Assembly (NCBI RefSeq): GCF_003182485.1
Contig: NZ_QGTX01000001.1
Location: forward strand, 2,190,001-2,254,000
Direction: 5' to 3'
Length of the DNA stretch: 64,000 nt
Source: Geodermatophilus normandii
GTDB lineage: Bacteria; Actinomycetota; Actinomycetes; Mycobacteriales; Geodermatophilaceae
Shown piece after piece: positions 1-9,861 of the stretch. How positions within the stretch are numbered: position 1 is the stretch's first letter; the number at the start of each line of letters is the position of its first letter. Under the pieces are notes generated by a model. That model ran no database searches and was not told the origin of the DNA. It was given only the letters and a program-made list of their open reading frames with translations. The translations under genes were made by a program, and so were the position numbers.

Positions 1-755
1 GGGGACCACGAGCGGCCCCACGACGCCGGTGTCGCCGCGGACGGCGGCCACCAGGTGCGCGACGCCGGCGTCCTGCAGGCCGGCGGACAGCGGGTCGGAG
101 GCCGCCCAGGGGCGGGCGAGGACCACGAGGTCGGGGGCGGTGCCCGGTGGCAGCGGGCGCAGCTCGGTGAGCGGGCTGGCGCGGCGGACGGCGTCGGCGG
201 CGGCCAGCGCCCGGGGCCGGCCCTCGTCGGAGGCGGTCAGCCCCCGGCGACGGCGTCGCCCGCGGTGGCCACGCCGTCGTCGCGGACGCTGACCCGGCCC
301 ACGCCGCTGGCGGCGAGCAGCGCGGCCAGCGGGACGCCGACCCGGGTCGCGCCCTCGACGACCACCGACGCCCGGCGCCGGAGGGACCAGCGCACCGCGC
401 CGTCGGGATCACGGGCGGCGGCCACCTCGGCGGCGGTGCGGGCCGCGGCGGCCGGTCCGGTGTCGGAGGCGAGCAGGTCGGCGGCGTCGAGGTCGACCAG
501 CGCCCCGGTGACCCGCAGGTGGTCCAGCAGGGCGGCGACCGAGCGGGGCTCCAGGCCGGCGCCCGCGGCGTCGGCGAGGACGGCCCCCTGGGTGCGCCGT
601 CCGTCGAGGCCGCGCAGCAGCGCGGTGACCGCGGCCGGGGCCGGGCCCACGAGGACGCCGTCCCCGCCGTCGACCCCGCCGACCTGGACGGCGTCGGCGG
701 AGCGGCGCAGCAGTGGCGTGCCCGGGGGCAGGAGGGGGTGGGCGGTGTCGGACAC
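1..755 (-). CDS. ThiF-like protein, partial at window edge and frameshifted
   Basis: The gene begins at 755 and runs off the window edge. Residues 1-170 include RRASVVVEGATRVGVPLAAL, which looks like a degenerate E1/ThiF nucleotide-binding loop (GATRVG where GAGGLG is usual). The frame stops at 237-239, just after a run of five G (241-245 on the plus strand). One more G lets the frame continue to position 1 as good protein (LTASDEGRPRALAAADAVRR). The apparent stop is therefore probably a one-base deletion rather than the true end. The protein resembles actinobacterial ThiF-type or leader-binding-like proteins that lie near the DUF2342 and M48-like genes. The substrate is unknown, and catalysis is doubtful given the altered loop. 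Confidence 0.6.
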
Positions 756-872
756 CCGGGCAGGGTCGCAGCAGCGCGCCCGGTCGCGCCGGCGTCGTCC
801 ACAGGCGGGCCCGGGGACGACGACGGCGGCGCCCGCCGTGCGGGACGCCGCCGTCTCGGAGCGGGGAGGCGC

Positions 873-1025
873 TTACGCCTTGCCGAGGATCCGGTTCATC
901 TTGGTGCCGCAGACCGGGCAGGTGCCCTGGGCCATCCGGCGGCCGGACTCGCTGACCTTGACCTCGCCGTCGAAGTCCCGCTTCTCCTTGCACTTCACGC
1001 AGTAGCCGTTGTAGCTCTCCGCCAC
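873..1025 (-). CDS. DUF5679-like small zinc-ribbon protein
   Basis: This 50-residue protein starts at GTG 1025 behind a strong GGAGG site. It begins MAESYNGYCVKCKEKRDF and ends TCPVCGTKMNRILGKA. The two CxxC pairs (CVKC and CPVC) are spaced as in a single zinc ribbon. The sequence matches my memory of the DUF5679 family, which is widespread in actinobacteria and has no established function. It lies between the ThiF-like gene downstream and the divergent metallopeptidase upstream. Confidence 0.75.
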   Translation of the reverse strand: MAESYNGYCVKCKEKRDFDGEVKVSESGRRMAQGTCPVCGTKMNRILGKA

Positions 1026-1393
1026 GGTGCCTCCTCCCTCAGCTGCTCGGCTCCCGTCCGGGCGCCGTCCTCCCGAACGCTACCCGGACGGCGGCGTCCG
1101 TCCGGCGCGGCCGGGGGAGCCGGAGCGACGCGCTTCCCACAGCCTGTGGACGGGCCTGTGGAGACGGTGGGGACCCGTCGGCGTGTCCCTGTGCGCAGCC
1201 GGGGGAGGGGCCGGCGGCCACCCGGGCGTCCCCCACCGGCCATGCGTCCGTCACCTGCGGGGATGCCGTCCGGGCGGCTGTGGACGGACGTCGCCCCGGG
1301 GCGGGCGCCGGCTGTCCACCGTCCGTGCGACTCGTACCCGAGCGGGTGGCGCCCGCGGGCGCGTCGGCGGCCGGCGGTGGCTACGGTCCTCCC
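1026..1393. other. Divergent intergenic region of 368 bp
   Basis: No gene was recognised here. The region holds the ribosome-binding site of the DUF5679 gene at its left end and a TACGGT -10-like box (1382-1387) just before the metallopeptidase start at its right end. Several TGTGGAC or GTCCAC heptamers occur (about 1145, 1157, 1280 and 1313) in a GC-rich background. They are too degenerate to call DnaA boxes. Confidence 0.4.
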
Positions 1394-1975
1394 GTGCCCG
1401 GTACGACCCCCGACCCCTCGCGCGGCCCCTTCTCGACGGACGGGCCGGTCGAGGTGCGCCGCAGTGCGCGCCGCCGTCGGACGGTGACGGCCTACCGGGA
1501 GTCCGGGCGGACGGTCGTGCTCATCCCGGCGGCGTTCACGCCGGCCGAGGAGCGGCGCTGGGTGGCGCAGATGGTGGCCAAGCTGCAGACCCGCGAGGAC
1601 CGCCGGAAGAGGTCCCTCGGCGGCGACGAGGAGCTCATGGGCCGGGCACGGGCGCTGTCGGCCGCGCACCTCGGCGGCGTCCCGCAGCCGGCCAGCGTGC
1701 GGTGGGTGGACAACCAGCAGCGCCGCTGGGGCTCGTGCACCCCCGCCGACGGCAGCATCCGGCTGTCGAGCCGGCTCCGGTCGATGCCGGAGTACGTCGT
1801 CGACTACGTGCTCGTCCACGAGCTGGCGCACCTGATCGAGCCCCGCCACGACGCCCGCTTCTGGGCGCTGGTGGCCGGCTACCCGCGTGCCGAGCGGGCC
1901 CGGGGCTTCCTCGAGGGCGTGGAGTCCGTGCGGGCCGACGGCGGCAGCGGGGACGACGGCGACCTCGTCGACTGA
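1394..1975 (+). CDS. M48-like (DUF45/YgjP-type) metallopeptidase
   Basis: This 193-residue protein belongs to the YgjP-like DUF45 group of zinc metallopeptidases. The zinc site is seen as HELAHLIEPRHDARFW: HExxH with a third histidine a few residues later. Upstream motifs typical of the family include WGSCTPADGSIRLSSRL. The GTG start at 1394 was chosen because TACGGT lies six bases upstream, as expected for a leaderless actinobacterial transcript. Earlier in-frame starts would add a low-complexity leader. The protein has no signal peptide and is probably cytoplasmic. Its substrate is unknown. Confidence 0.8.
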   Translation: MPGTTPDPSRGPFSTDGPVEVRRSARRRRTVTAYRESGRTVVLIPAAFTPAEERRWVAQMVAKLQTREDRRKRSLGGDEELMGRARALSAAHLGGVPQPASVRWVDNQQRRWGSCTPADGSIRLSSRLRSMPEYVVDYVLVHELAHLIEPRHDARFWALVAGYPRAERARGFLEGVESVRADGGSGDDGDLVD

Positions 1976-2133
1976 ACGACCCGCCGGCCCACCGGCCGGC
2001 ACCGCGACGACACCGTCGGCCCCCGGGCCGGCACCGCGGTCAGGTGCCGTCCCCGACCTGCCTGGAGCCGCTCCCGCCACTCGGTCGCGGGAGCCTCCGG
2101 CCCCCACTCCCCGCAGCGCCCCGCAGGGCGTCC

Positions 2134-3516
2134 TCAGCGGGTCGGGGAGTCGTCGTCCGGCCTGGGGTCGTCCCCGTCGGTGCCGTCGCCGGCGGCGTCG
2201 TCGGCGGTGAGTGCGCGCAGCTCGTCGTCGACCCCCTGCCGGGCCACGAAGTCCAGCGGCTCGTCGAGGTCGTCGGACGTGGGCAGCAGGTCCGGGTGCG
2301 ACCACAGGCGGTCGCGCTCGGCGGTGCCGTACCGCTGCGCCATCGCACCCCAGACGGTGGCGGCGTCGCGCAGCCGGCGCGGGCGCAGCTGCAGGCCGAC
2401 CAGCGTGGCGAAGGTCTGCTCGGCCGGCCCGCCGGAGGCACGACGGCGACGCATGGTCTCGGCCAGCGCCCCGTGCCCGGGCAGCCGCTCACCCGCGGCC
2501 GCGGCCACGACCGCGTCCACCCAGCCCTCGACCAGTGCGAGCAGGGTCTCCAGCCGGCGCAGCGCCATCTGCTGCTCGGGCGTCTCCTCCGGCTCGAGCA
2601 GGCCGCTGCCGAGCAGCTCCTGGACGGCCTCGGGGTCGGACGGGTCGAAGCCGCCCTCCATCGAGCCCATGGCGTCGGTGAGGCCGCGCTCGATCGCCTC
2701 GCGGTCGATGGTGATGCCGCGGGCGTAGGCGTGGACGGCGTCGTGCAGCTGCTGGCGCAGCCACGGCACGTGCGCGAACAGCCGCAGCGAGGCGGCCTCG
2801 CGCAGCGCGAGGAAGAGGCGGACCTCGTCGTCGGGGCGGTCGAGACCCTCGGCGAAGCCGGCCACGTTCTGGGGCACGAGCACCGCCGACCCGGCCGGCG
2901 CGAGCGGCAGGCCGACCTCGGTGCCGGTGACCACCTCACCGGCCAGCCGGCCGAGCGCCTGACCGACCTGGGCGCCGAACATCAGGCCGCCCATCTGGCC
3001 CATGATCCCGGCCAGCGGGCCGGCCATCGCCATGGCCTCCTGCGGCAGCGCGGCGGTCATCGCGGCCACGACCTTCTCGGCGAGCGGGTCGATGAGCGCG
3101 CTCCAGGCCGGCAGTGTCTGCTCGATCCACTCGACCCGCGACCAGGCCAGCGGCCGGTCGGCGCCCGAGGGGAGGTCGGTGACCTGGTCGAGCCACAGGT
3201 CGGCCAGGCGCAGCGCCTCGGTGACGGCGGTCCGCTCGGCCTCCGACGTCGGCTGGGTGCCGGTGGCCAGGGAGCTGATCGCACCCTGGCGGGCGAGGTC
3301 CCAGTTGACCGGTCCGCCCGACCAGCTCATGAGCTTCTGCAGCTCGGCGAACAGCGGCATCTTGCCCAGGAGGTCCTCCGGGCCGCCACCTCCCGCACCG
3401 CCCGGGCCGCCGAAGCCGAACAGCGCCCCGAACCCGAACGGGTCACCCGAGCCCGGCTGGTCCCGGCGCTCCGGGTCGCGGTCGGAAGGCCCGAAGCCGA
3501 ACGGCACGTCGCTCAT
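2134..3516 (-). CDS. DUF2342 / zincin_2 family protein
   Basis: This 460-residue protein starts at ATG 3516, with TACCGT a few bases upstream suggesting a leaderless start. The N-terminus is rich in Gly and Phe (DPFGFGALFGFGGPGG), followed by a helical DUF2342 domain annotated as a zinc-dependent metalloprotease-like family. The segment where family members carry the zincin-like motif reads FLALREAASLRLFAHVPWL here. Neither histidine of HExxH is present, so peptidase activity is doubtful. It is divergent from the PDZ/Lon-type protease, the same neighbourhood as M. tuberculosis Rv3195/Rv3194c. Function is not established. Confidence 0.8.
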   Translation of the reverse strand: MSDVPFGFGPSDRDPERRDQPGSGDPFGFGALFGFGGPGGAGGGGPEDLLGKMPLFAELQKLMSWSGGPVNWDLARQGAISSLATGTQPTSEAERTAVTEALRLADLWLDQVTDLPSGADRPLAWSRVEWIEQTLPAWSALIDPLAEKVVAAMTAALPQEAMAMAGPLAGIMGQMGGLMFGAQVGQALGRLAGEVVTGTEVGLPLAPAGSAVLVPQNVAGFAEGLDRPDDEVRLFLALREAASLRLFAHVPWLRQQLHDAVHAYARGITIDREAIERGLTDAMGSMEGGFDPSDPEAVQELLGSGLLEPEETPEQQMALRRLETLLALVEGWVDAVVAAAAGERLPGHGALAETMRRRRASGGPAEQTFATLVGLQLRPRRLRDAATVWGAMAQRYGTAERDRLWSHPDLLPTSDDLDEPLDFVARQGVDDELRALTADDAAGDGTDGDDPRPDDDSPTR

Positions 3517-3622
3517 GCCCCCACGGTAGACGCGTGATCACGCGGGAGCGGACGGATCGGGGCCGGTCCTGTCCGCTCTCGGCGGACGGGCCGGACAGGG
3601 ACGCCACCTAAGCTGGCCGGTC

Positions 3623-4648
3623 GTGACCCGTCGGATCGCCGTCCTCGCCGTCGGTGTGGTGCTGCTGCTGGTCGCCGGGATCCTCGGCGCGGCCCTGCCC
3701 GTGCCCTACGTCGCGCAGGTGCCCGGCCCCACCTTCAACACCCTCGGCGACATCGACGGCGACCCGGTCATCACCGTCCGCGGCCGCGACCGCAACGACG
3801 TCGACGGCAACCTCAACCTGACCACCGTCGGCGTCGGCCGGGCGGGGCTGAGCCTGGTCGAGGCGGTCCGCGGCTGGTTCGACGACGAGGTCAGCGTCGT
3901 GCCCGAGGAGTCGGTCTACCCGCCCGACCAGACCGAGGAGGAGATCGAGCAGGCCAACCGGCAGGCCTTCCTCACCTCCGAGGAGTCGGCCGAGGCGGCG
4001 GCACTGGGCGAGCTCGGCTACCCGCTGAAGGTCGTCGTCCGCAGCGTCTCCGGCGACGACTCGCCCTCCGACGGGCTGCTCGAGGAGAACGACGCGATCG
4101 AGTCCGTGGACGGGCAGCCGACACCGGACTCCGCCGCGCTGGCCGCCGTCCTCACCGCCATCCCGCCCGGCTCGACCGTGCAGGTGGCCTACACCCGGCT
4201 CGGGCAGCCGGGCACCGCCACGGTCACCACGGGCGACGCCCCCGACCGGGAGGGCTCGGTCCTCGGGGTCACGGTCCGCCAGCAGCCCTCGGCGCCCTTC
4301 GACGTCGACATCGACGTGGCCGACGTCGGGGGTCCCTCGGCGGGCCTCATGCTCACGCTCGGCATCCTCGACCTCGTCGGCGACACCGACCTGACCGAGG
4401 GCGCCGTGGTGGCCGGCAGCGGCACGATCGAGCCCGACGGCACGGTCGGGCCGATCGGCGGGATCCAGCTGAAGATGGTCGCCGCCCAGGAGATCGGCGC
4501 CGAGCTCTTCCTCGTCCCGGTCGACAACTGCGCCGACGCCCTCGGGTCGCCGGCGACCGGGCTGACCCTCGCGCGAGTCGGCAGCCTCGGCGACGCCCTG
4601 ACCGCGCTCGAGGACGTGCGCGAGGGCCGCACCCCCGCCGGCTGCTGA
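3623..4648 (+). CDS. Membrane-anchored PDZ / Lon-type Ser-Lys protease (YlbL family)
   Basis: This 341-residue protein has an N-terminal membrane anchor (residues 5-28), a PDZ domain (about 125-200) and a C-terminal Lon-type proteolytic domain. The catalytic dyad is visible: Ser in VGGPSAGLMLTLGI and Lys in GGIQLKMVAAQEIGAE. The active domain should face outside the membrane, where it would degrade or process envelope proteins. TAAGCT at 3609-3614 lies eight bases before the GTG start, suggesting a leaderless transcript. It is divergent from DUF2342 and precedes UPF0182, an arrangement shared with mycobacteria. Confidence 0.88.
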   Translation: MTRRIAVLAVGVVLLLVAGILGAALPVPYVAQVPGPTFNTLGDIDGDPVITVRGRDRNDVDGNLNLTTVGVGRAGLSLVEAVRGWFDDEVSVVPEESVYPPDQTEEEIEQANRQAFLTSEESAEAAALGELGYPLKVVVRSVSGDDSPSDGLLEENDAIESVDGQPTPDSAALAAVLTAIPPGSTVQVAYTRLGQPGTATVTTGDAPDREGSVLGVTVRQQPSAPFDVDIDVADVGGPSAGLMLTLGILDLVGDTDLTEGAVVAGSGTIEPDGTVGPIGGIQLKMVAAQEIGAELFLVPVDNCADALGSPATGLTLARVGSLGDALTALEDVREGRTPAGC

Positions 4649-4868
4649 CCGTGCGGGCGTACACCCAGGTGCTTGGGGGAAGCTGTCGGCCGGCACGGCG
4701 TCCCCGGGGAACCCGGCGCCGCGCCGAGCGTTGGCAAGGGCGTCACCGGATGGTCCTGCGCCCGTGCCGACGCAGTCCGTCCCGCGCACACGTACGACCG
4801 CCCGCGGTCGCCCCACCGCGACGGTGCACCCCGGTGCCCGCCGCACCTGCAACTGAAGGAGACCGCTC

Positions 4869-7800
4869 GTGGCCATGAGGCCCCCCGTGTCCGTGCCGAC
4901 GCTGTCGCGGCGCGCGAAGGTGGTCATCGGGTCCATCGCCGTGCTGCTGGTGCTGTTCACGGCCATCGGGACACTGACCAACGTCTACGTCGACTACCTC
5001 TGGTTCGACGAGACCGGATACACCGAGGTCTTCTGGACCGAGCTCCAGACGCGCGCGCTGCTGTTCGCGGTGGCCGGCGTGGCCACCGGCGGCCTGACCG
5101 CGCTGGCGATCTACCTCGCCTACCGCTTCCGCCCGGCGTTCCGCCCGATGTCGCTGGAGCAGCAGAACCTGGAGCGCTACCGGCAGTCGCTGGAGCCGCG
5201 CCGCACGCTGGTGCTCAGCGCCGTCGCCGTCGTCGTCGGCCTGTTCGCCGGCTTCACCGCGCAGGGCAGCTGGCAGACGTGGCTGACCTTCCGCCACGCG
5301 GTGCCCTTCGGGGACCCCGACCCGGAGTTCGGCCTGGACCTGTCCTTCTTCGTCTTCGAGTACCCCTTCTACCGGCTGCTGCTGAGCTTCGGCTTCGCGA
5401 TCGTGCTGCTGGCGCTGATCGGCTCGCTGCTCACCCACTACGTGTTCGGTGGGCTGCGGCTGCAGACGCCGGGGCAGAAGCTGACCGGCGCGGCGATGGT
5501 GCAGCTGTCGGTGCTGCTCGGCCTGTTCGTGGCCCTCAAGGCCCTGGCCTACTGGTTGGACCGCTACGGGCTGGTCTACTCCGACCGCGGTGAGCTGTTC
5601 AGCGGCGCGAGCTACACCGACGTCAACGCGCTGCTGCCGGCCAAGACGATCCTGGTGTTCGCAGCGGCCTTCTGCGCCATCGCGTTCTTCGCCAACGTCG
5701 TCGTCCGCAACTTCCGGCTGCCGGCCGCGGCGCTGGTCCTGCTGCTGCTGTCCAGCCTGGTGATCGGCGTCGCCTACCCGGCGATCGTCCAGCAGTTCGT
5801 CGTCCGCCCGAGCGCCAACGAGCGCGAGGCCGACTACATCGAGCGGGCCATCGCCTCGACCCGCGCGGCCTACGGCCTCACCGACGTCGAGTACGACGAC
5901 TTCGCCGAGGAGGCCACCGGCGACGACGTCGACACCGACGCCGCGCTCGCCCAGCTGCGCGCCGACGACGCGACGATCCCGAACGCCCGGCTGCTCGACC
6001 CCAACGTGCTCGCCGGCACGTTCACCGCGCGCCAGCAGATCCGCAACGTCTACGGCTTCCCCGAGAAGCTCGACATCGACCGCTACACGATCAACGGCGA
6101 GACCCGTGACTACGTCGTCGCCGTCCGGGAGCTCGACAGCAACAGCCTGTCGGAGAACCAGGACACCTGGATCAACCGGCACACCGTCTACACGCACGGC
6201 AACGGGTTCGTGGCCGCGCCGGCCAACCAGGTGGTCACCGGCGCCGAGGGCGGCGAGCCGAACTTCACCAGCCGCGACCTGCCCACCACCGGCGACATCG
6301 AGGTCGAGCAGGGCCGGATCTACTACGGCGAGCTGATCGGCAACGACAACTACTCGGTCGTCGGTGCGCCCGAGGGTGCCGACGCGCGCGAGTTCGACCG
6401 GCCCGAGGACGGCTCCGACGGCGAGGTGAACAACACCTACGACGGCGAGGGTGGCGTCGCGATCGGCAGCTTCTTCCGGCAGCTGACGTTCGCCATCTAC
6501 TACCGCGAGCGCAACTTCCTGCTCTCGGGAGCGGTCAACGACGCCTCGAAGGTGCTCTACGTGCGCGACCCGCGCGAGCGGGTGGAGAAGGCCGCGCCGT
6601 TCCTCGAGGTCGACGGCGACCCGTACCCGGCGGTCATCGACGGGCGGGTCACCTGGATCCTCGACGGCTACACGACGTCGGACGCCTACCCCTACAGCGA
6701 GCGGATGGAGCTCGGCGAGGCCACGACCGACGCCCTCACCGGCCAGGGCACGGCCGCCCTGCCCGACGAGCAGTTCAACTACATCCGCAACTCGGTCAAG
6801 GCCACCGTCGACGCCTACACCGGCGAGGTGACCCTCTACGAGTGGGACGAGCAGGACCCGGTGCTGCAGGCCTACGAGGCCGCCTTCCCCGGGACCGTGC
6901 AGCCCAAGGACGAGATGAGCGAGGAACTCGTCGCCCACGTGCGCTACCCCGAGGACCTGTTCAAGCTGCAGCGCGACATCCTCACGCGCTACCACGTGAG
7001 CAACCCCAGCGACTTCTACAGCCAGAACGACCGCTGGGCGGTGCCGTCGGACCCGACGCAGGACACGCAGACCGAGGAGGCGCAGCCGCCGTACTACATC
7101 CTCGCCGCACGTCCGAACGAGGAGGGCGCGACGTTCCAGCTCACCAGCGCGCTCAACGCGTTCCGCCGGCAGAACCTCTCGGCGTTCATCTCCGCCTCGA
7201 GCGACCCGGAGACCTACGGCAAGATCCAGGTGCTGCGCCTGCCGGGGAACACGCCGTTCCGCGGGCCGCAGCAGGTCCAGCAGTCGTTCAACACCGACGA
7301 CGAGGTCGCGCAGGACCTGACGCTGTTCAACAGCCGCGACTCCCGGGCGGTGTTCGGCAACCTGCTGACCCTGCCGATCGGCGGCAACGGCCTGCTCTAC
7401 GTGCAGCCGCTGTACGTGCAGGGGACGGGGGAGAACTCCTTCCCGCTGCTGCGCAAGGTGCTGGTCAACTACGGCGGCCGGGTCGGCTACGCCGACACGC
7501 TCTCCGAGGCGCTGGACCAGGTCTTCGGCGCCGGGGCGGGTGACACCGCGACCGACTCCGACGACGCCGGCACCACGCCGGACACCCAGGAGCCGACGCC
7601 CACCGAGCCCACGACGCCCACCCAGCCGACGACGCCCACCGAGCCGACGACGCCCACCGAGCCGACGACGCCGCCGGCCGACGGCGGCGGGTCGAACCCG
7701 GCGCTGGACCAGGCCGTGGCCGACCTCGACGCCGCCCTCCAGCGGCTGGAGGACGCCCAGCGCAACGGCGACTTCGCGGCGCAGGGCCAGGCGCTGGAGG

Positions 7801-7874
7801 ACCTGCAGCGGGCCGCGGACGCCTACGAGGCAGCCCAGGGTGGGGCCGCGGCACCCGCCACACCCACCGGCTGA
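4869..7874 (+). CDS. UPF0182 family large membrane protein
   Basis: This 1001-residue protein of the UPF0182/COG1615 family has about seven transmembrane helices in the first 320 residues, followed by a large extracytoplasmic region. The GTG start at 4869 follows AAGGAGA at a good distance. The tail is unusual: from about 7590 to 7675 it encodes a Pro/Thr/Glu repeat with a five-residue period ([11 protein letters not shown]), then a charged helical stretch. Such a tail could be a wall-spanning or flexible extension, which is inference. No biochemical function is established for the family. Confidence 0.88.
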   Translation: MAMRPPVSVPTLSRRAKVVIGSIAVLLVLFTAIGTLTNVYVDYLWFDETGYTEVFWTELQTRALLFAVAGVATGGLTALAIYLAYRFRPAFRPMSLEQQNLERYRQSLEPRRTLVLSAVAVVVGLFAGFTAQGSWQTWLTFRHAVPFGDPDPEFGLDLSFFVFEYPFYRLLLSFGFAIVLLALIGSLLTHYVFGGLRLQTPGQKLTGAAMVQLSVLLGLFVALKALAYWLDRYGLVYSDRGELFSGASYTDVNALLPAKTILVFAAAFCAIAFFANVVVRNFRLPAAALVLLLLSSLVIGVAYPAIVQQFVVRPSANEREADYIERAIASTRAAYGLTDVEYDDFAEEATGDDVDTDAALAQLRADDATIPNARLLDPNVLAGTFTARQQIRNVYGFPEKLDIDRYTINGETRDYVVAVRELDSNSLSENQDTWINRHTVYTHGNGFVAAPANQVVTGAEGGEPNFTSRDLPTTGDIEVEQGRIYYGELIGNDNYSVVGAPEGADAREFDRPEDGSDGEVNNTYDGEGGVAIGSFFRQLTFAIYYRERNFLLSGAVNDASKVLYVRDPRERVEKAAPFLEVDGDPYPAVIDGRVTWILDGYTTSDAYPYSERMELGEATTDALTGQGTAALPDEQFNYIRNSVKATVDAYTGEVTLYEWDEQDPVLQAYEAAFPGTVQPKDEMSEELVAHVRYPEDLFKLQRDILTRYHVSNPSDFYSQNDRWAVPSDPTQDTQTEEAQPPYYILAARPNEEGATFQLTSALNAFRRQNLSAFISASSDPETYGKIQVLRLPGNTPFRGPQQVQQSFNTDDEVAQDLTLFNSRDSRAVFGNLLTLPIGGNGLLYVQPLYVQGTGENSFPLLRKVLVNYGGRVGYADTLSEALDQVFGAGAGDTATDSDDAGTTPDTQEPTPTEPTTPTQPTTPTEPTTPTEPTTPPADGGGSNPALDQAVADLDAALQRLEDAQRNGDFAAQGQALEDLQRAADAYEAAQGGAAAPATPTG

Positions 7875-7894
7875 TCCGGCGGGCACGGCAGTCC

Positions 7895-7925
7895 GGACCC
7901 CGGTCCTCCTCGAGGGCCGGGGTCC
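7895..7925 (+). terminator. Hairpin terminator after UPF0182
   Basis: Perfect 9-bp arms GGACCCCGG (7895-7903) and CCGGGGTCC (7917-7925) lie about 20 bases past the UPF0182 stop. There is no U tract, as is common in high-GC actinobacteria. Confidence 0.6.
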
Positions 7926-8023
7926 GCTGCGTCCGGGGGACTGCCGCTGGAGACGCCCTTCCGTGGCCGGGGAGCCGCCCGTGCGCCAGGGTGGGGACGA
8001 CGGACGCGTGCGCAGGAGGACAG

Positions 8024-9655
8024 ATGCGGATCAGCCAGACCCCGGAGTGGCAGGCCCTGACCGAGCACCACGGCGAGATCGGGGACCGCTCCCTCCGGGA
8101 GCTCTTCGCCGAGGACCCGGAGCGGGGCACGGACCTGGTGGTCGCCGCCGGTGACCTCCGCCTCGACTACTCGAAGAACCGGCTGACCCGCGAGACGGTC
8201 CGGCTGCTGGCCGCGCTCGCCGACGCCGCCGGGCTGCGCGAGCGCACCGAGGCGATGTTCCGCGGGGAGCACGTCAACACCACCGAGGACCGCGCGGTCC
8301 TGCACGTCGCGCTGCGCGACCCGGCCCCGAGCGGGCTGGTCGTCGACGGGCGCGACGTCAACGCCGAGGTGCACGAGGTGCTGGGCCGCATGGCCTCCTT
8401 CGCCGACCGGGTGCGCAGCGGCGAGTGGACCGGGCACACCGGCGAGCGGATCCGGGCGGTGGTCAACATCGGCATCGGCGGCTCCGACCTCGGTCCGGCG
8501 ATGGCCTACCAGGCGCTGCGCGAGTACTCCGAACGGTCGATCACCTTCCGGTTCGTCTCCAACATCGACCCGACCGACCTCGCCGAGGCCACCCGTGACC
8601 TGGACCCGGCCAGCACGCTGTTCATCGTCGCGTCGAAGACGTTCACCACCCAGGAGACCCTCACCAACGCCCGCGAGGCCCGGCGGTGGCTGCTCGAGGG
8701 GCTCGGCGGGGACGAGTCCGCGGTCGCGAAGCACTTCGCCGCCGTCTCGACCAACGCGGAGAAGGTCGCCGACTTCGGCATCGACACCGACAACATGTTC
8801 GGGTTCTGGGACTGGGTCGGCGGGCGGTACTCGTTCACCTCCGCGATCGGCCTGTCCCTCATGGTCGCCATCGGGCCGGAGCGGTACCGCGAGCTGCTCG
8901 ACGGGTTCCACACCATGGACGAGCACTTCCGGACGGCGCCGTGGGAGGAGAACCTGCCGGCCCTGCTCGGGCTGATCAGCGTCTGGTACATCGACTTCTT
9001 CGGCACCCGCACCCAGGCGGTGCTGCCCTACGCGCAGTACCTGGCCCGCTTCCCGGCCTACCTGCAGCAGCTGTGCATGGAGTCCAACGGCAAGTCGGTG
9101 CGCCTGGACGGGTCGCCGGTCGACGTCGCGACGGGCGAGATCGTCTGGGGTGAGCCGGGCACCAACGGCCAGCACGCCTTCTACCAGCTGCTGCACCAGG
9201 GCACGGTGCTCGTCCCGGCCGACTTCCTCGCCTTCGCCCAGCCCAACCACGACCTCGACGGGATGCACGACCTGTTCCTGTCCAACTTCCTCGCCCAGCC
9301 CCGGGCGCTGGCCTTCGGGCGGACGGCCGAGGAGGTGGCGGCGGACGGCACGGCGCCGGAGGTGGTGCCGCACAAGGTCATGCCCGGCAACCACCCGTCG
9401 AACGCGATCGTGGCCCCGAAGCTGACGCCGTCGACACTGGGCCAGCTGGTGGCCGCCTACGAGCACCGGGTCTTCACCCAGGGCGTCGTCTGGGGCATCA
9501 ACAGCTTCGACCAGTGGGGCGTGGAGCTGGGGAAGGTGATGGCCAGCGAGCTGGCGCCGAAGCTGCAGAGCGAGGGCGCGCCGGACTACGACTCGGACTC
9601 CTCGACCAACGCGCTGGTCCGGGTGCTGCGCGAGGGCCGCGGCCGGCCGGCCTAG
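8024..9655 (+). CDS. pgi: Glucose-6-phosphate isomerase
   Basis: This 543-residue enzyme interconverts glucose 6-phosphate and fructose 6-phosphate in glycolysis and gluconeogenesis. Signature blocks are present: [15 protein letters not shown] (phosphoglucose isomerase signature), [11 protein letters not shown] and [14 protein letters not shown]. Length and motif order are typical of bacterial Pgi. The ATG at 8024 is preferred over the in-frame GTG 33 bases upstream because AGGAGGA sits at 8014-8020. It is monocistronic, ending before the first initiator tRNA. Confidence 0.96.
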   Translation: MRISQTPEWQALTEHHGEIGDRSLRELFAEDPERGTDLVVAAGDLRLDYSKNRLTRETVRLLAALADAAGLRERTEAMFRGEHVNTTEDRAVLHVALRDPAPSGLVVDGRDVNAEVHEVLGRMASFADRVRSGEWTGHTGERIRAVVNIGIGGSDLGPAMAYQALREYSERSITFRFVSNIDPTDLAEATRDLDPASTLFIVASKTFTTQETLTNAREARRWLLEGLGGDESAVAKHFAAVSTNAEKVADFGIDTDNMFGFWDWVGGRYSFTSAIGLSLMVAIGPERYRELLDGFHTMDEHFRTAPWEENLPALLGLISVWYIDFFGTRTQAVLPYAQYLARFPAYLQQLCMESNGKSVRLDGSPVDVATGEIVWGEPGTNGQHAFYQLLHQGTVLVPADFLAFAQPNHDLDGMHDLFLSNFLAQPRALAFGRTAEEVAADGTAPEVVPHKVMPGNHPSNAIVAPKLTPSTLGQLVAAYEHRVFTQGVVWGINSFDQWGVELGKVMASELAPKLQSEGAPDYDSDSSTNALVRVLREGRGRPA

Positions 9656-9720
9656 CCGGCGACGGGGTGGCCGCGCCGGGTCCGGGTCCGCCCCCGGCGG
9701 CGCGGTCCCGCGCGGGTGTG

Positions 9721-9726
9721 TACAGT
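9721..9726 (+). promoter_or_regulatory. -10 box of initiator tRNA copy 1
   Basis: TACAGT begins 18 bases before the tRNA 5' end. The second initiator tRNA copy has TAGAGT (11391-11396) at exactly the same distance. A -35 element is not clear in either case. Confidence 0.5.
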
Positions 9727-9738
9727 GGGATCTACCGA

Positions 9739-9815
9739 CGCGGGGTGGAGCAGCTCGGTAGCTCGCTGGGCTCATAACCCAGAGGTCGCAGGTTCGAATC
9801 CTGCCCCCGCTACCA
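9739..9815 (+). tRNA. Initiator tRNA-fMet (CAU), copy 1
   Basis: A complete cloverleaf with anticodon CAT. Initiator features are present: base 1 is C opposite U72, so the first acceptor pair is unpaired, and the anticodon stem carries three consecutive G-C pairs (GGG/CCC). The T stem is GCAGG/CCTGC. The 3' CCA is encoded (9813-9815), and a 19-bp terminator hairpin follows immediately. Confidence 0.96.
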
Positions 9816-9816
9816 C

Positions 9817-9858
9817 ACGACGACGGCCCCCACAGCACGCTGTGGGGGCCGTCGTCGT
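9817..9858 (+). terminator. Strong bidirectional terminator after tRNA-fMet copy 1
   Basis: A perfect 19-bp hairpin (arms 9817-9835 and 9840-9858) with loop CACG. It separates the tRNA from the convergent racemase gene and can serve both strands. Its left arm contains the CACGACGGCCCCCA-type unit that reappears as a tandem array at 31.8 kb. Confidence 0.85.
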
Positions 9859-9861
9859 CTG

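Noticed and set aside
1141-1325. Cluster of TGTGGAC/GTCCAC heptamers resembling DnaA boxes
   Set aside because: None matches TTGTCCACA fully, there is no AT-rich region or dnaA/dnaN gene, and the spacing is irregular.
4649-4868. Structured riboswitch before UPF0182
   Set aside because: The 220-base leader is GC-rich but I could not match it to any riboswitch consensus by eye.
55-5593. Many long open frames on both strands rich in Arg, Pro, Gly and Ala
   Set aside because: They lie opposite or out of frame with genes that have recognisable motifs. In DNA this GC-rich, stop codons are rare and long shadow frames are expected.
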